Below are positions 1 through 7,984 of a DNA stretch of 64,000 bases, piece after piece (positions within the stretch are counted from its first letter, which is position 1; the number at the start of each line of letters is the position of its first letter). The notes beneath the pieces are model-generated. The model was not told the DNA's origin. It made no database searches and saw only the letters and a list, made by a program, of their open reading frames with translations. The translations under genes were made by a program, and so were the position numbers. The DNA comes from Sunxiuqinia rutila (lineage in GTDB: Bacteria; Bacteroidota; Bacteroidia; Bacteroidales; Prolixibacteraceae). The DNA lies in NCBI RefSeq assembly GCF_050589705.1, contig NZ_JBNGOT010000001.1:310001-374000 (forward strand). Reading direction: 5' to 3'.

Positions 1-1
1 T

Positions 2-640
2 GCAATTCGTCCGGGATTTCCAATATGGAAAGATTTAAATGGGGATTATATTCTCAATGAGGATCATGATTTGAAGTTAGCGCCTGACTACTCACCTGTT
101 CCAGATATCTTGGGGTCATTCAATATTAACCTTCAATATAAAGGTTGGTACCTGAGAGCATACAGTCAGTTTTCATTCGGAGCAGATATCAAAAATACAG
201 TACTTAATAGCTATATGGACCGCTATGATCGCGGAGGAGATGGTTGGGCGAAAACAGGATTGGCTGATTTAAGTGCTTATAGCTTTTGGGAAAAGCCCGG
301 AGATGGAGCAGCTGGAGTTCGCTTCCCCGCCCTTTATCCTACCAGTCCAAGTCTAGGAGCTTTTTATGGTTTTAGAGGGAATCAAACTTTATGGCTGGAG
401 AGTGGTGACTACTGGAAAATTACCAATGCATCTATTGGTTATACTTTTGATAAGAAAAGTTTTATTCGCGACTATGGGCTTTCTCGTTTAAGAGTATACT
501 TGTCAGTTCTTAATCCTTATCAATGGCAACGGTCAAAAGCGGTGGTTGATGCAACCATGGTTAATGCGAAAGGACACGTTTATGGTAATGGATATCCGCA
601 GGCATCCACCATCTCATTTGGGGTTGATGTTAAGTTCTAA
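2..640 (+). CDS. SusC/RagA-family TonB-dependent outer-membrane transporter, C-terminal part
   Basis: The reading frame is open from base 2, so the gene begins outside the window; about 212 codons remain. The first codons read DLNGDYILNEDHD, the calcium-loop-like segment usual in the last third of SusC barrels. The end, TISFGVDVKF, is alternating and finishes in Phe, as expected for an outer-membrane beta-barrel strand. The SusD gene follows 20 bases later, which fixes the identity. SusC proteins import oligosaccharides or glycopeptides across the outer membrane with TonB energy. The plug and any N-terminal signalling domain cannot be seen, so its regulation is unknown. The M60-type peptidases downstream suggest a glycoprotein-derived ligand (inference). 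Confidence 0.9.
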   Translation, partial: AIRPGFPIWKDLNGDYILNEDHDLKLAPDYSPVPDILGSFNINLQYKGWYLRAYSQFSFGADIKNTVLNSYMDRYDRGGDGWAKTGLADLSAYSFWEKPGDGAAGVRFPALYPTSPSLGAFYGFRGNQTLWLESGDYWKITNASIGYTFDKKSFIRDYGLSRLRVYLSVLNPYQWQRSKAVVDATMVNAKGHVYGNGYPQASTISFGVDVKF

Positions 641-660
641 AAAAATAAAAATTGAATACG

Positions 661-2199
661 ATGAAAAAGATAACACACATATTTATTGCTTTCATGCTAC
701 TGCTTAGTAGCCAGAGCTGTAATGATTTGTTAGACCAAGAGCCGGTAACAATAACCCACCCAAATGTATTCTGGGTAAACCAGAGTAATGCCGAACAAGC
801 ATTAGCAGGAGCCTATGGCCTTTTAAAGTATGCTGTAACTGTCCAATCAAATTTCATGTTCTGGGGAGAGTTTACAGGAATGACTTTCATGAATAGCCGT
901 AATTGGATCACAAATTATATCGAAGGAAGTGGAAACTATAACCTGCCTTATCGAGGATATTCACAAAGCTGGAAAGAGCTTTACCGGGCAGCGAACTGGG
1001 CAGTCACAATTGAAAGCTATGTTGAGGAGATGCCTGATGAGCTTTTTTCTTCAGTTGAAGATAAAAAACGGATTATTGGGGAAGCCGCTTTTATTCGGGC
1101 CTTGTCCTATTTTTATCTTACTCGGGTATGGGGAAATGTGCCAATCGTAACCGAGTCTGTAGAGTCATCGGATCAGTTGGTAACTGAAGATGGCTTTATT
1201 GTAGAAATCCCCCGATCTCCTGAAAAAGATGTTCTGGATCATGCTTTATTGGCTGTCGACAAGGCAATTGATAATTTGGAATATTCTACCCCAGATGATC
1301 CCCGATGGGCGATAACAGCTAATAAGGCAAGTGCGGAAGCATTGAAAGCACATCTTACCTTGTGGTATGCAAGCCGGGATAATAATAACCAGGAAATGCT
1401 GAATGAATGTATTGCATCAGCTACATCGGTTATTGACAATGGAAATGTCGAGTTAATTGATTATGTGGCTGAGGGAGTTGAAGGGTTTAATAAAATGTGT
1501 ATTGGACAGTCTAAAACCGGCTTGTTTGAAATTAATTGGAGTTCAGACATGAACGAGTCGATGCGGATGCGCAATGCGGATGATGCCTTTACGGGCTTAA
1601 CCTTGAATTATCCTATTTGGAAAAACAGGAATACGAATAAATCACCTTTTATTGATCCTGACTTTTATGGAAATCAGTTTATGGCTCAAGATGAAGCTCG
1701 GGAGAATGATGTCCGGAAAGACCTTTTCTTTTATGATTACAGTACGCCCGATGAGGACTTCCTGATGAAGTATTCCCATCAATCACAAGATCCGGATTCA
1801 GAAGATCAGTACTCGCAGTTTTTGGAATCAAATATCTTGATCTTTCGTTTAGCTGATGTTTACTTGCTTCGTGCTGAGGCAAATGCAAAACTGAACAATG
1901 CAGCGGCTGCTGTGGCAGACTTAAATTTAATTCGCTCTAAAGCTGGAGTTCCTGCCTATACAGGTGGAACTGATCGTGCAAGCCTACTAAAAGCACTGTT
2001 TGACGAACGTGCAATCGAGCTTGTTGGAGAGGGGCACTCCGGCTTTGACCGGATTCGGATGGATTATTACTACGAAGGAGTTTCCTGGATGAATACCAAC
2101 CGGATCAAAAAGCGTGGATATTTTTGGCCTATTTCTCCATCAATCATTTCGAATAACCCTTCCATTGTCCAAACGGAGTATTGGAGAGGTAAGATTTAA
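661..2199 (+). CDS. SusD/RagB-family nutrient-binding lipoprotein
   Basis: This is the surface glycan- or peptide-binding lid that pairs with the SusC just upstream. I start it at the ATG at 661, which gives a clean lipoprotein signal ending SSQSC with the lipidated Cys at residue 20. A TTG nine bases upstream only adds three residues. The 512-residue length fits SusD. Family features visible are the TPR-like helical N-terminal half (AFIRALSYFYLTRVWGNVPIV), the segment FRLADVYLLRAEANAKL and the C-terminal LFDERAIELVGEGHSGFDRIR, all standard RagB/SusD signatures. It is co-transcribed with SusC and probably with the two lipoproteins that follow. Confidence 0.95.
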   Translation: MKKITHIFIAFMLLLSSQSCNDLLDQEPVTITHPNVFWVNQSNAEQALAGAYGLLKYAVTVQSNFMFWGEFTGMTFMNSRNWITNYIEGSGNYNLPYRGYSQSWKELYRAANWAVTIESYVEEMPDELFSSVEDKKRIIGEAAFIRALSYFYLTRVWGNVPIVTESVESSDQLVTEDGFIVEIPRSPEKDVLDHALLAVDKAIDNLEYSTPDDPRWAITANKASAEALKAHLTLWYASRDNNNQEMLNECIASATSVIDNGNVELIDYVAEGVEGFNKMCIGQSKTGLFEINWSSDMNESMRMRNADDAFTGLTLNYPIWKNRNTNKSPFIDPDFYGNQFMAQDEARENDVRKDLFFYDYSTPDEDFLMKYSHQSQDPDSEDQYSQFLESNILIFRLADVYLLRAEANAKLNNAAAAVADLNLIRSKAGVPAYTGGTDRASLLKALFDERAIELVGEGHSGFDRIRMDYYYEGVSWMNTNRIKKRGYFWPISPSIISNNPSIVQTEYWRGKI

Positions 2200-2235
2200 T
2201 TAATTACTGGATAATAAAATATAACTAAAATAGCT

Positions 2236-2874
2236 ATGAAGAATTTGTTATTAATAGTAGCAGTAGTTTGTGTTCTTTTTTCATGTGAAGACGATTACAT
2301 TGTGGATGGGGGAATTAGTGACTCCTTTGTAGGCATGTCAACGATGAAATTCCTGAAATCTCACCCTCAGCTGGATACAATGGCGATACTGCTGGAGCGA
2401 GCAGGACTGGCAGACGAAGTTGATGGGAGTACAACTCTTTTTGTGGCGAATAACCTTTCTGTTCGAAATTATGTTGATGCTGTTCTTGCTGAATTAAGAG
2501 AGACCGATCCTTTAGCAGAATTTACGATTGATGATATTCCGACGGATACTCTGAAGAAGTATATGGGGGGATATGTATTTGCCGAAAAAATTGCTCGTGA
2601 GGATATGTCAAAGGAAGGAAAAATTTATACTGCGGTTAATGGAGAAACACGACGTATTTCGTTGGAACCAGACCTTAACTCGTATAGCAATGAGTTAAGC
2701 TCTCCGCCTGAGTATGTATATTTTACGTATAAGAAAGGAGAAGAATGGGATGAGTGGGATAATATTGAAGATGATACCCGTATAATTGTCCGTACCTCTA
2801 ATCTTATTTCAACAAACGGCGTGATCCATGTTTTACAAGGAACTCATGTTCTGTTCAATCACAAAAAGAAGTAG
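2236..2874 (+). CDS. Fasciclin (FAS1)-domain lipoprotein
   Basis: A 212-residue lipoprotein with signal MKNLLLIVAVVCVLFSC and lipid Cys at residue 17. The mature part fits one FAS1 domain: an N-terminal stretch with SFVGMSTMKFLKSHPQLDTMAILLER-type helices, a TTLFVANNLSV segment like the H1 box (TLFAPTN), and a C-terminal TNGVIHVL that matches the H2 box (NGVIHVID). FAS1 domains mediate adhesion or protein contacts. Genes like this often sit next to SusCD pairs in Bacteroidota, where they are presumed surface glycan- or protein-binding components. It lies 36 bases after SusD in the same direction, so it is probably in the operon. The exact ligand cannot be inferred. Confidence 0.8.
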   Translation: MKNLLLIVAVVCVLFSCEDDYIVDGGISDSFVGMSTMKFLKSHPQLDTMAILLERAGLADEVDGSTTLFVANNLSVRNYVDAVLAELRETDPLAEFTIDDIPTDTLKKYMGGYVFAEKIAREDMSKEGKIYTAVNGETRRISLEPDLNSYSNELSSPPEYVYFTYKKGEEWDEWDNIEDDTRIIVRTSNLISTNGVIHVLQGTHVLFNHKKK

Positions 2875-3073
2875 CGACTCGGGGTGAGAATACCTGTAAG
2901 GGTTTGCTATAAATTAAAGAGTCTTGGTAAGAGAGAGTTAGAGTCTTGGTTGTTGCCGCTTTTATTTTTTTGATCATGAAATAGCCAGGATGATAATTTT
3001 TGAAAATGTGAAGATGTTTTTAAGTAGAAGTTATTCCACAGTTAATGGGATTACTGTAAAAAATTATAAACAA

Positions 3074-4156
3074 ATGAAAAAGATATTCTATATAGTAATT
3101 TTGCTTTCAGCTATGGTCTCTTGTGAGGCCCCCGAGGTAGGCTATATTAGCGATAATATATATGCTTTGGAAGATACAATCTTTGTTCCGCGTGGAACTT
3201 TTATGACTTCCGCGCCTCCTTCTGTCGAAGGGTCAACTTATCCTATGCATTGGGAAATTACTGGCATAAGAGATAAGAATGGAAATCCGACAAATGCACT
3301 ACAGGAAGAGCATGAGATTTTGATTTGGAAAGAATCATTTAACCCGGATACGGATACCACACTTGCTTTGGCTGAGGCCAAACTGGAATTGGCGGATAAA
3401 CCAAGTATCCTGATTAATGACGTTAGCGGTGAAATGGCTTTTACCCAGGCTTCTAAATTTGTTCCTGCCGATGAGAATATTTTTGTTCTCGATGTCAATG
3501 TATCCAATGTGAGGGGAGAACGTCAGCTAAACGATTATGTAATTGTAAAGCTGGAGGATTTTAAACCTGTTGAGTTTCCGAAAGAGATGATTGTAAGGAA
3601 TAATCTGATTAAGTTGGATGGAAGTAAAAAGGCTCTTTTTGCTTCTCATTTGAAGAATGATTACGATGATAGGGTTCCCGGAGTTTTAAATGGAACTGAT
3701 CCTTATTTTGCGGTTAAGAAAACAAGTGAAGAACCAAAGCAAGGTGTTCGCGTAAAGATGATAATTACTGATAGCGATGATACTCCATTTGCTCCAGAGA
3801 AAATAGTTCGCTATCCTAATGGAGCAAGCTACTATCAAAATTTTCATGATAATTCAACGGAAACAACAACAGATGAAACAGGCACGACCTTTTCGCTTCC
3901 TGCTCCTCCCTTTCCTCAGTTTGGAAGGAATAATTGGGGAGAGTTGATGTACTATTTGAGTACCAAGGATGCGTTTACGGTTGATAAAGAGGCCTATGAG
4001 GCGGATTATGGTGAGCAGGATTGGTCTGACTATAAGGTGGATGAAACAACCGGGGAGATTGTTTGTGAAGCCTACATCCGTTGGGGAATAAAAATCAATG
4101 ACTCAGGAAGCTGGGAAATTAAGATGCGAATTCCTTACTCTAAAAAACTGGAGTAA
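3074..4156 (+). CDS. Surface lipoprotein, DUF5007-like, of unknown function
   Basis: I place the start at the ATG at 3074, where a typical signal MKKIFYIVILLSAMVSC begins (lipid Cys 17). The open frame runs 28 codons further upstream but adds nothing signal-like. The mature 343 residues are beta-rich and acidic, with EVGYISDNIYALEDTIFVPRG near the N terminus. The order SusC-SusD-FAS1-this gene, and the YISDNIY stretch, resemble Bacteroidota loci whose fourth gene is labelled DUF5007; that family call is from memory and tentative. It ends at a strong terminator (4175-4209), so it closes the transport operon. A surface glycan- or glycopeptide-binding role is inferred only from position. Confidence 0.6.
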   Translation: MKKIFYIVILLSAMVSCEAPEVGYISDNIYALEDTIFVPRGTFMTSAPPSVEGSTYPMHWEITGIRDKNGNPTNALQEEHEILIWKESFNPDTDTTLALAEAKLELADKPSILINDVSGEMAFTQASKFVPADENIFVLDVNVSNVRGERQLNDYVIVKLEDFKPVEFPKEMIVRNNLIKLDGSKKALFASHLKNDYDDRVPGVLNGTDPYFAVKKTSEEPKQGVRVKMIITDSDDTPFAPEKIVRYPNGASYYQNFHDNSTETTTDETGTTFSLPAPPFPQFGRNNWGELMYYLSTKDAFTVDKEAYEADYGEQDWSDYKVDETTGEIVCEAYIRWGIKINDSGSWEIKMRIPYSKKLE

Positions 4157-4174
4157 GCCTTAATGATAATTTTA

Positions 4175-4209
4175 GCAGGTCTTACGGAGGTAAGGCCTGC
4201 TTTTTTTTA
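4175..4209 (+). terminator. Rho-independent terminator after the first SusCD operon
   Basis: The stem GCAGGTCTTAC pairs with GTAAGGCCTGC (one wobble pair) around a GGAG loop, followed by a run of eight T. It separates the transport genes from the two peptidase genes. Confidence 0.9.
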
Positions 4210-4335
4210 TGTCGGATAGGAGGCGGGAGAATAGAAACGTGAAACAATGCAGTGGTAGAAATTGCCATAAGAAAGGAAAAAGCTTCAACCCATCAGACAT
4301 TAATAATCTTTACTACTAACCAAAATTTACCTACA

Positions 4336-6066
4336 ATGACTTTCAAATACTCCATTTTAATTAGCTTGATTTTGCTGTTGAGTTCTAACGTCGGTCAGGG
4401 ACAACAGTTGACTTATGATGAAATTGATTCGTATTGGCAGACCGGGAAGACTCTACCAGTGTCAGTTGCCAAGCAATATCCCTTACCGCTTCAACCAGTT
4501 GTTGAAGATAATGGTTTGAATGTGATGATTGACCTGGCCCACCAGTGTAAGTTTGCTACGATGTGGGGCTTGCCCCGGAGATTGAACAATCAGGGGTTCA
4601 GGGCAATCGGAAATCAAGCTGCTTTAAATTCGGTGCTGGATGCAAATGGAAAATGCAGAGTAAGGATGCCTTGGGATGAAACACGGAAGATTTATCCTTT
4701 TGCGTGGTATCCTAACTTCGAATACAATGTCATTATTACTACTCAAACGGATCTTAATGCACAAAATTACCTCCCTGAAGAACAAGAGGCCTTGGTTCGT
4801 TTTGTAAATGAAGGAGGTGGCTTAATTATTTTTGGAACTACCCCAACAGCTGGGAAGTTGGTTGAGGAGTGGTCGCTCAATCAGCTTAGTAGTCGATTTG
4901 GAGCTAAATTTACGTCAGAGAGTGATGCCTATCGCGATGTGGCTTATGCAACTATTTCCTGTAATAACGAGTGGGAAGTAAAAGCTAAAGGAGAAAAGGG
5001 AAATCCTGTAGTAGCTTCTCGACAGCTTGGCAAAGGAAAGGTTATTGTTGTTGGTCATGAGGAACTGTTGAGTAATACCAAAGGCGACGAATTAAAAGCA
5101 GCAGAAAAAGATCGTTTGCTGGTTTCTTTACTGCAGGAAGCAGCAACAGGAAAAGATCCGGTAGGAGGTGAGCCGCGCTATCCAATGGCTAATGGCGGCG
5201 GTGGTGGAATTTATCCGGAATTAGAAAAACAGTTTAATGATATTGTTCTTTTTTATGCCGCAAATCAAAAACCGGAATTGATTCAAGCTGTCAATCAGGA
5301 TGTTCCAAGAGCAAAAGAATTGATTGAAGGATGGTTGCCTTCGAAACCTACTTTGGAGCCAATGTACTTGGTTTTATCATCAGGTGGCGGTGGCGGATGG
5401 GCCGTTAATGCCTATAAGCCGAAAGAGAATGGAATTATTAGCCTTTCTCCCAAGGGGATCATTTCCATATTTGCACATGAATTGGCTCATACGATGCACG
5501 GGCCTGTAAACGATGAAGGGAATGTGGCCGGAATTACCCCGATACCTAACCGTGGCGAAGCCCACGCCGGTTGGTTCCAGGGAAAAGTTGATGCCTGGTT
5601 TGACACAGGACTAAGGGACTATCCGGTGAAGAAGTGTAATCGTCTTTTTGATTTTGATTCCAGTGGAGATCAGCTTGATTTGGTGACCCATTACGAGAAT
5701 GAAAAACTCAGAGAAAAGTATGGAAAAGGCAAGGACTGGACCAAGACCTGGTGGATTTGGCAGAAGTTGGATGACCGGTATGGACCAACATGGTATCCCC
5801 GCTGGAAATATATTCAGCACACGCGTTGGAAAGAAACTCCAATGCATCGCCTGACCTGGGATGAAATGGTCGAAGACATGTCAATAGCTGTAGGCGAAGA
5901 CCTCTTTCCATTTATGAGATTAGCAGGGCTTTCGTTGCAGAAACAGCGCTTGGAAAAGGTTGAATTCAATGGGAAAATCTTCAATCTAAATGCAGCACTT
6001 ATAGAAGTGTCTGAAGCGGGAGCCGTGAAGTTAGAGAAGATAGGGGATTACAAACAAGAGCTCTAA
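4336..6066 (+). CDS. M60-type zinc metallopeptidase with N-terminal amidotransferase-like region, secreted
   Basis: The ATG at 4336 starts a signal peptide (MTFKYSILISLILLLSSNVGQGQ) without a lipidation Cys, so the protein is probably exported to the periplasm or surface; the frame upstream has no signal. The protein is 576 residues. The zinc motif is H381-E-L-A-H385 with a candidate third ligand E408 in RGEAHAGW, fitting the M60 pattern HExxH-x(8-28)-E. The N-terminal 250 residues look like a class I glutamine-amidotransferase fold (LVRFVNEGGGLIIFGTTP). This pairing is known from animal TCAF proteins and bacterial M60-like proteins. M60 enzymes cut mucins and O-glycopeptides, so glycoprotein cleavage is inferred. 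Gly-rich GGGGG stretches precede the catalytic part. Confidence 0.8.
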   Translation: MTFKYSILISLILLLSSNVGQGQQLTYDEIDSYWQTGKTLPVSVAKQYPLPLQPVVEDNGLNVMIDLAHQCKFATMWGLPRRLNNQGFRAIGNQAALNSVLDANGKCRVRMPWDETRKIYPFAWYPNFEYNVIITTQTDLNAQNYLPEEQEALVRFVNEGGGLIIFGTTPTAGKLVEEWSLNQLSSRFGAKFTSESDAYRDVAYATISCNNEWEVKAKGEKGNPVVASRQLGKGKVIVVGHEELLSNTKGDELKAAEKDRLLVSLLQEAATGKDPVGGEPRYPMANGGGGGIYPELEKQFNDIVLFYAANQKPELIQAVNQDVPRAKELIEGWLPSKPTLEPMYLVLSSGGGGGWAVNAYKPKENGIISLSPKGIISIFAHELAHTMHGPVNDEGNVAGITPIPNRGEAHAGWFQGKVDAWFDTGLRDYPVKKCNRLFDFDSSGDQLDLVTHYENEKLREKYGKGKDWTKTWWIWQKLDDRYGPTWYPRWKYIQHTRWKETPMHRLTWDEMVEDMSIAVGEDLFPFMRLAGLSLQKQRLEKVEFNGKIFNLNAALIEVSEAGAVKLEKIGDYKQEL

Positions 6067-6160
6067 GATAATCACGATATAAAAACTAAAAGATAGACGA
6101 GTGTTATTGATGCAGGGTTGACCTGAAGGACTTTGTTCACTCTATTAAAATTTATTTCTA

Positions 6161-7618
6161 ATGAATTGTATTAAGTTAATAACAGTAGTATTATTTTCTG
6201 TTTTTTCAGTTCTGTATTCCTGTAAAGGGCCTGCAGAAGCTGAAAATGAAGAAGTAGTTGTCCATGCGGTAACCGATTTATCGCATGAGTTTTCATTTTA
6301 TGCCGATAACCGTTTTCATCAGCAATACCTGCCTGACGGGAAGGGAGTAACCAACTGGTGCAACTTGTATAACTTTGATTTTTCCAATGCAAACCTGTTG
6401 ATCCTGCTGAGTTGTGATGATCGCCTGCAATATACGGATGAAGATATTAAAACAATTCAGGATTTTCTCACTGAAGGTGGCGGAGTGGTTATTATGGGAA
6501 CTGAGAATGGTATTTCGCAAAACAAGCTGCTTGATATTTTTGGAGCTTCTTGCACAGGGCCAGCTCAGTACCCGTTAGCTGCCACTGAAAAAGTAAAAGC
6601 AGAAACAGTAGAAGGCAAAGGGGCTGCAATATTTAAATTGGATCAATCCAATCGCTGGGATATTCTTGTTCAGGATGCTGCCGAGCAACCCGTAATGGCA
6701 AAAAGAAAAGTTGGGAAAGGTACTCTTTTAGTTTCTTCAAGGGCGTTAGCTGGAAATCATCCCAGTGCGCGAGATTCCATTAATAAGGTTATTTGGCGTC
6801 CATTGTTAAAGGATATAGTCTCAGGTAAAAAAGTTGATGAGGAAAAAGAGTTTCATGGAAGGGGAATTGATCAGTTAGAATACAATGAAGATCACGGAAC
6901 TTTCAACTTGAGTTTTAACGATTATATGAAACCATATGCTAACAGCATGGTGGATGTATATAAACGATCATTTCCCTATATTGAAAATCGAATGGGAGTT
7001 TCATTATCCCCTGGGATGGCTTCTCAGATCACATTGCTAGCAACTGGCGGTGGTGGGTTTTCAAGTGGAAAAGTCGTAGCCCTGGCCGTTTGGTGGGGAG
7101 GCTTTCCTGAACGGGAAGATAGCATGATTGAATTTTTGACGCATGAATCTGTTCACTCTTGGGTGCTTCCTTTTGCTGAAGTCTGGAATGAGCCAATAGC
7201 AACCTATGTTGGTAACTTGGTGATGATGGACATGGGCTATGAGGAAGAAGGTATGCGGCGTATTCAAAGAACAATTGAACGAGCATTGAAACATGATCCG
7301 TCAATGAAGAACTATGATATTCGTGGCAACCTGACTGGAACAGGCGATGAATTAGATAAGGGAGCAAAGAATAATATTCATTGGGGAAAAACGTACTGGG
7401 TTTTTGAGCAATTAAGAAGCAAAAATCCCGACTTTTTAGCGGATTATTTTAGACTAAAGAGAAAGCATGCTACCAAAGAGAATATAACCAAGTATGATAT
7501 GAATAATACCGTTGCTTTATTAAGCATGGCTATGGGGAAAGACCTGTTTAGCTGGTTTAATGAGCATGGAATGGAGGTGGATCGTTCAAAAGCAGAGATA
7601 AGAATTGAAAAGAATTAA
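6161..7618 (+). CDS. M60-type zinc metallopeptidase lipoprotein with N-terminal amidotransferase-like region
   Basis: A 485-residue lipoprotein (signal MNCIKLITVVLFSVFSVLYSC, lipid Cys 21). It is a divergent paralogue of the preceding peptidase: IQDFLTEGGGVVIMGTENG matches the amidotransferase-like region, and a Gly-rich TGGGGFSSGKV precedes the catalytic helix. The zinc motif is H328-E-S-V-H332 with E344 in VWNEPIATYVG as likely third ligand, a spacing of 11 within the M60 range. It lies 94 bases downstream of its partner and is followed by a hairpin, so the two probably form one transcript. The lipid anchor predicts surface or periplasmic display, complementing the soluble partner. The natural substrate is not deducible. 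Confidence 0.75.
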   Translation: MNCIKLITVVLFSVFSVLYSCKGPAEAENEEVVVHAVTDLSHEFSFYADNRFHQQYLPDGKGVTNWCNLYNFDFSNANLLILLSCDDRLQYTDEDIKTIQDFLTEGGGVVIMGTENGISQNKLLDIFGASCTGPAQYPLAATEKVKAETVEGKGAAIFKLDQSNRWDILVQDAAEQPVMAKRKVGKGTLLVSSRALAGNHPSARDSINKVIWRPLLKDIVSGKKVDEEKEFHGRGIDQLEYNEDHGTFNLSFNDYMKPYANSMVDVYKRSFPYIENRMGVSLSPGMASQITLLATGGGGFSSGKVVALAVWWGGFPEREDSMIEFLTHESVHSWVLPFAEVWNEPIATYVGNLVMMDMGYEEEGMRRIQRTIERALKHDPSMKNYDIRGNLTGTGDELDKGAKNNIHWGKTYWVFEQLRSKNPDFLADYFRLKRKHATKENITKYDMNNTVALLSMAMGKDLFSWFNEHGMEVDRSKAEIRIEKN

Positions 7619-7755
7619 TTGAGGAAATACCTACTTCACCTGCTCTTGTTCCCCATATTCGAGGCTGCAAATGAGATCTGGCTATTTCAGTTTGCATTAG
7701 TTACGTTCTTTGCTTCAGGTCTTTGGGGGTAACACATTTCTCTTTTTAGAAATTT

Positions 7756-7795
7756 AAGGCTGTTCATTTTTTAATGGGCGGCCTTTTCTTTTATA
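7756..7795 (+). terminator. Probable terminator after the M60 peptidase pair
   Basis: AAGGCTGTTCATT pairs with AATGGGCGGCCTT through several G-T wobbles, followed by TTCTTTT. Moderate support because the T tract is broken. Confidence 0.6.
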
Positions 7796-7887
7796 AAATA
7801 GTGTGGGAGTCTGCTTCAATAATTCAAGAGAATCAGAAAACAGTCCAAACTTAATTTCACTGTAATCTTTCTGTAACAAGGCTGGTC

Positions 7888-7941
7888 TAGATTTGCCGCC
7901 AGAAAAAGGAAACCCGAAAGGCCTGCGTGCCCTTCGGGTTT
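7888..7941 (+). promoter_or_regulatory. Candidate SusC promoter -7 element with a leader hairpin
   Basis: TAGATTTG at 7888-7895 matches the Bacteroidota -7 consensus TAnnTTTG, though no TTG sits at the ideal upstream distance. About 15 bases later a stem AAACCCGAA (7910-7918) pairs perfectly with TTCGGGTTT (7933-7941). It has no T tract, so it is a leader structure rather than a terminator. It would sit at the very 5' end of the SusC mRNA, about 45 bases ahead of the start codon. Confidence 0.45.
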
Positions 7942-7984
7942 GAGATCAAATAAATGAATTATTTAATCAAGACAATTCAAAAGT

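Larger units (their letters stand above)
7619..7984. other. 366-base intergenic region between locus A and locus B
   Basis: It contains a weak terminator hairpin for the peptidase pair (7756-7795), a candidate -7 element TAGATTTG (7888-7895) and a leader hairpin (7910-7941) ahead of the next SusC. No small ORF with a convincing start was seen. Confidence 0.6.
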
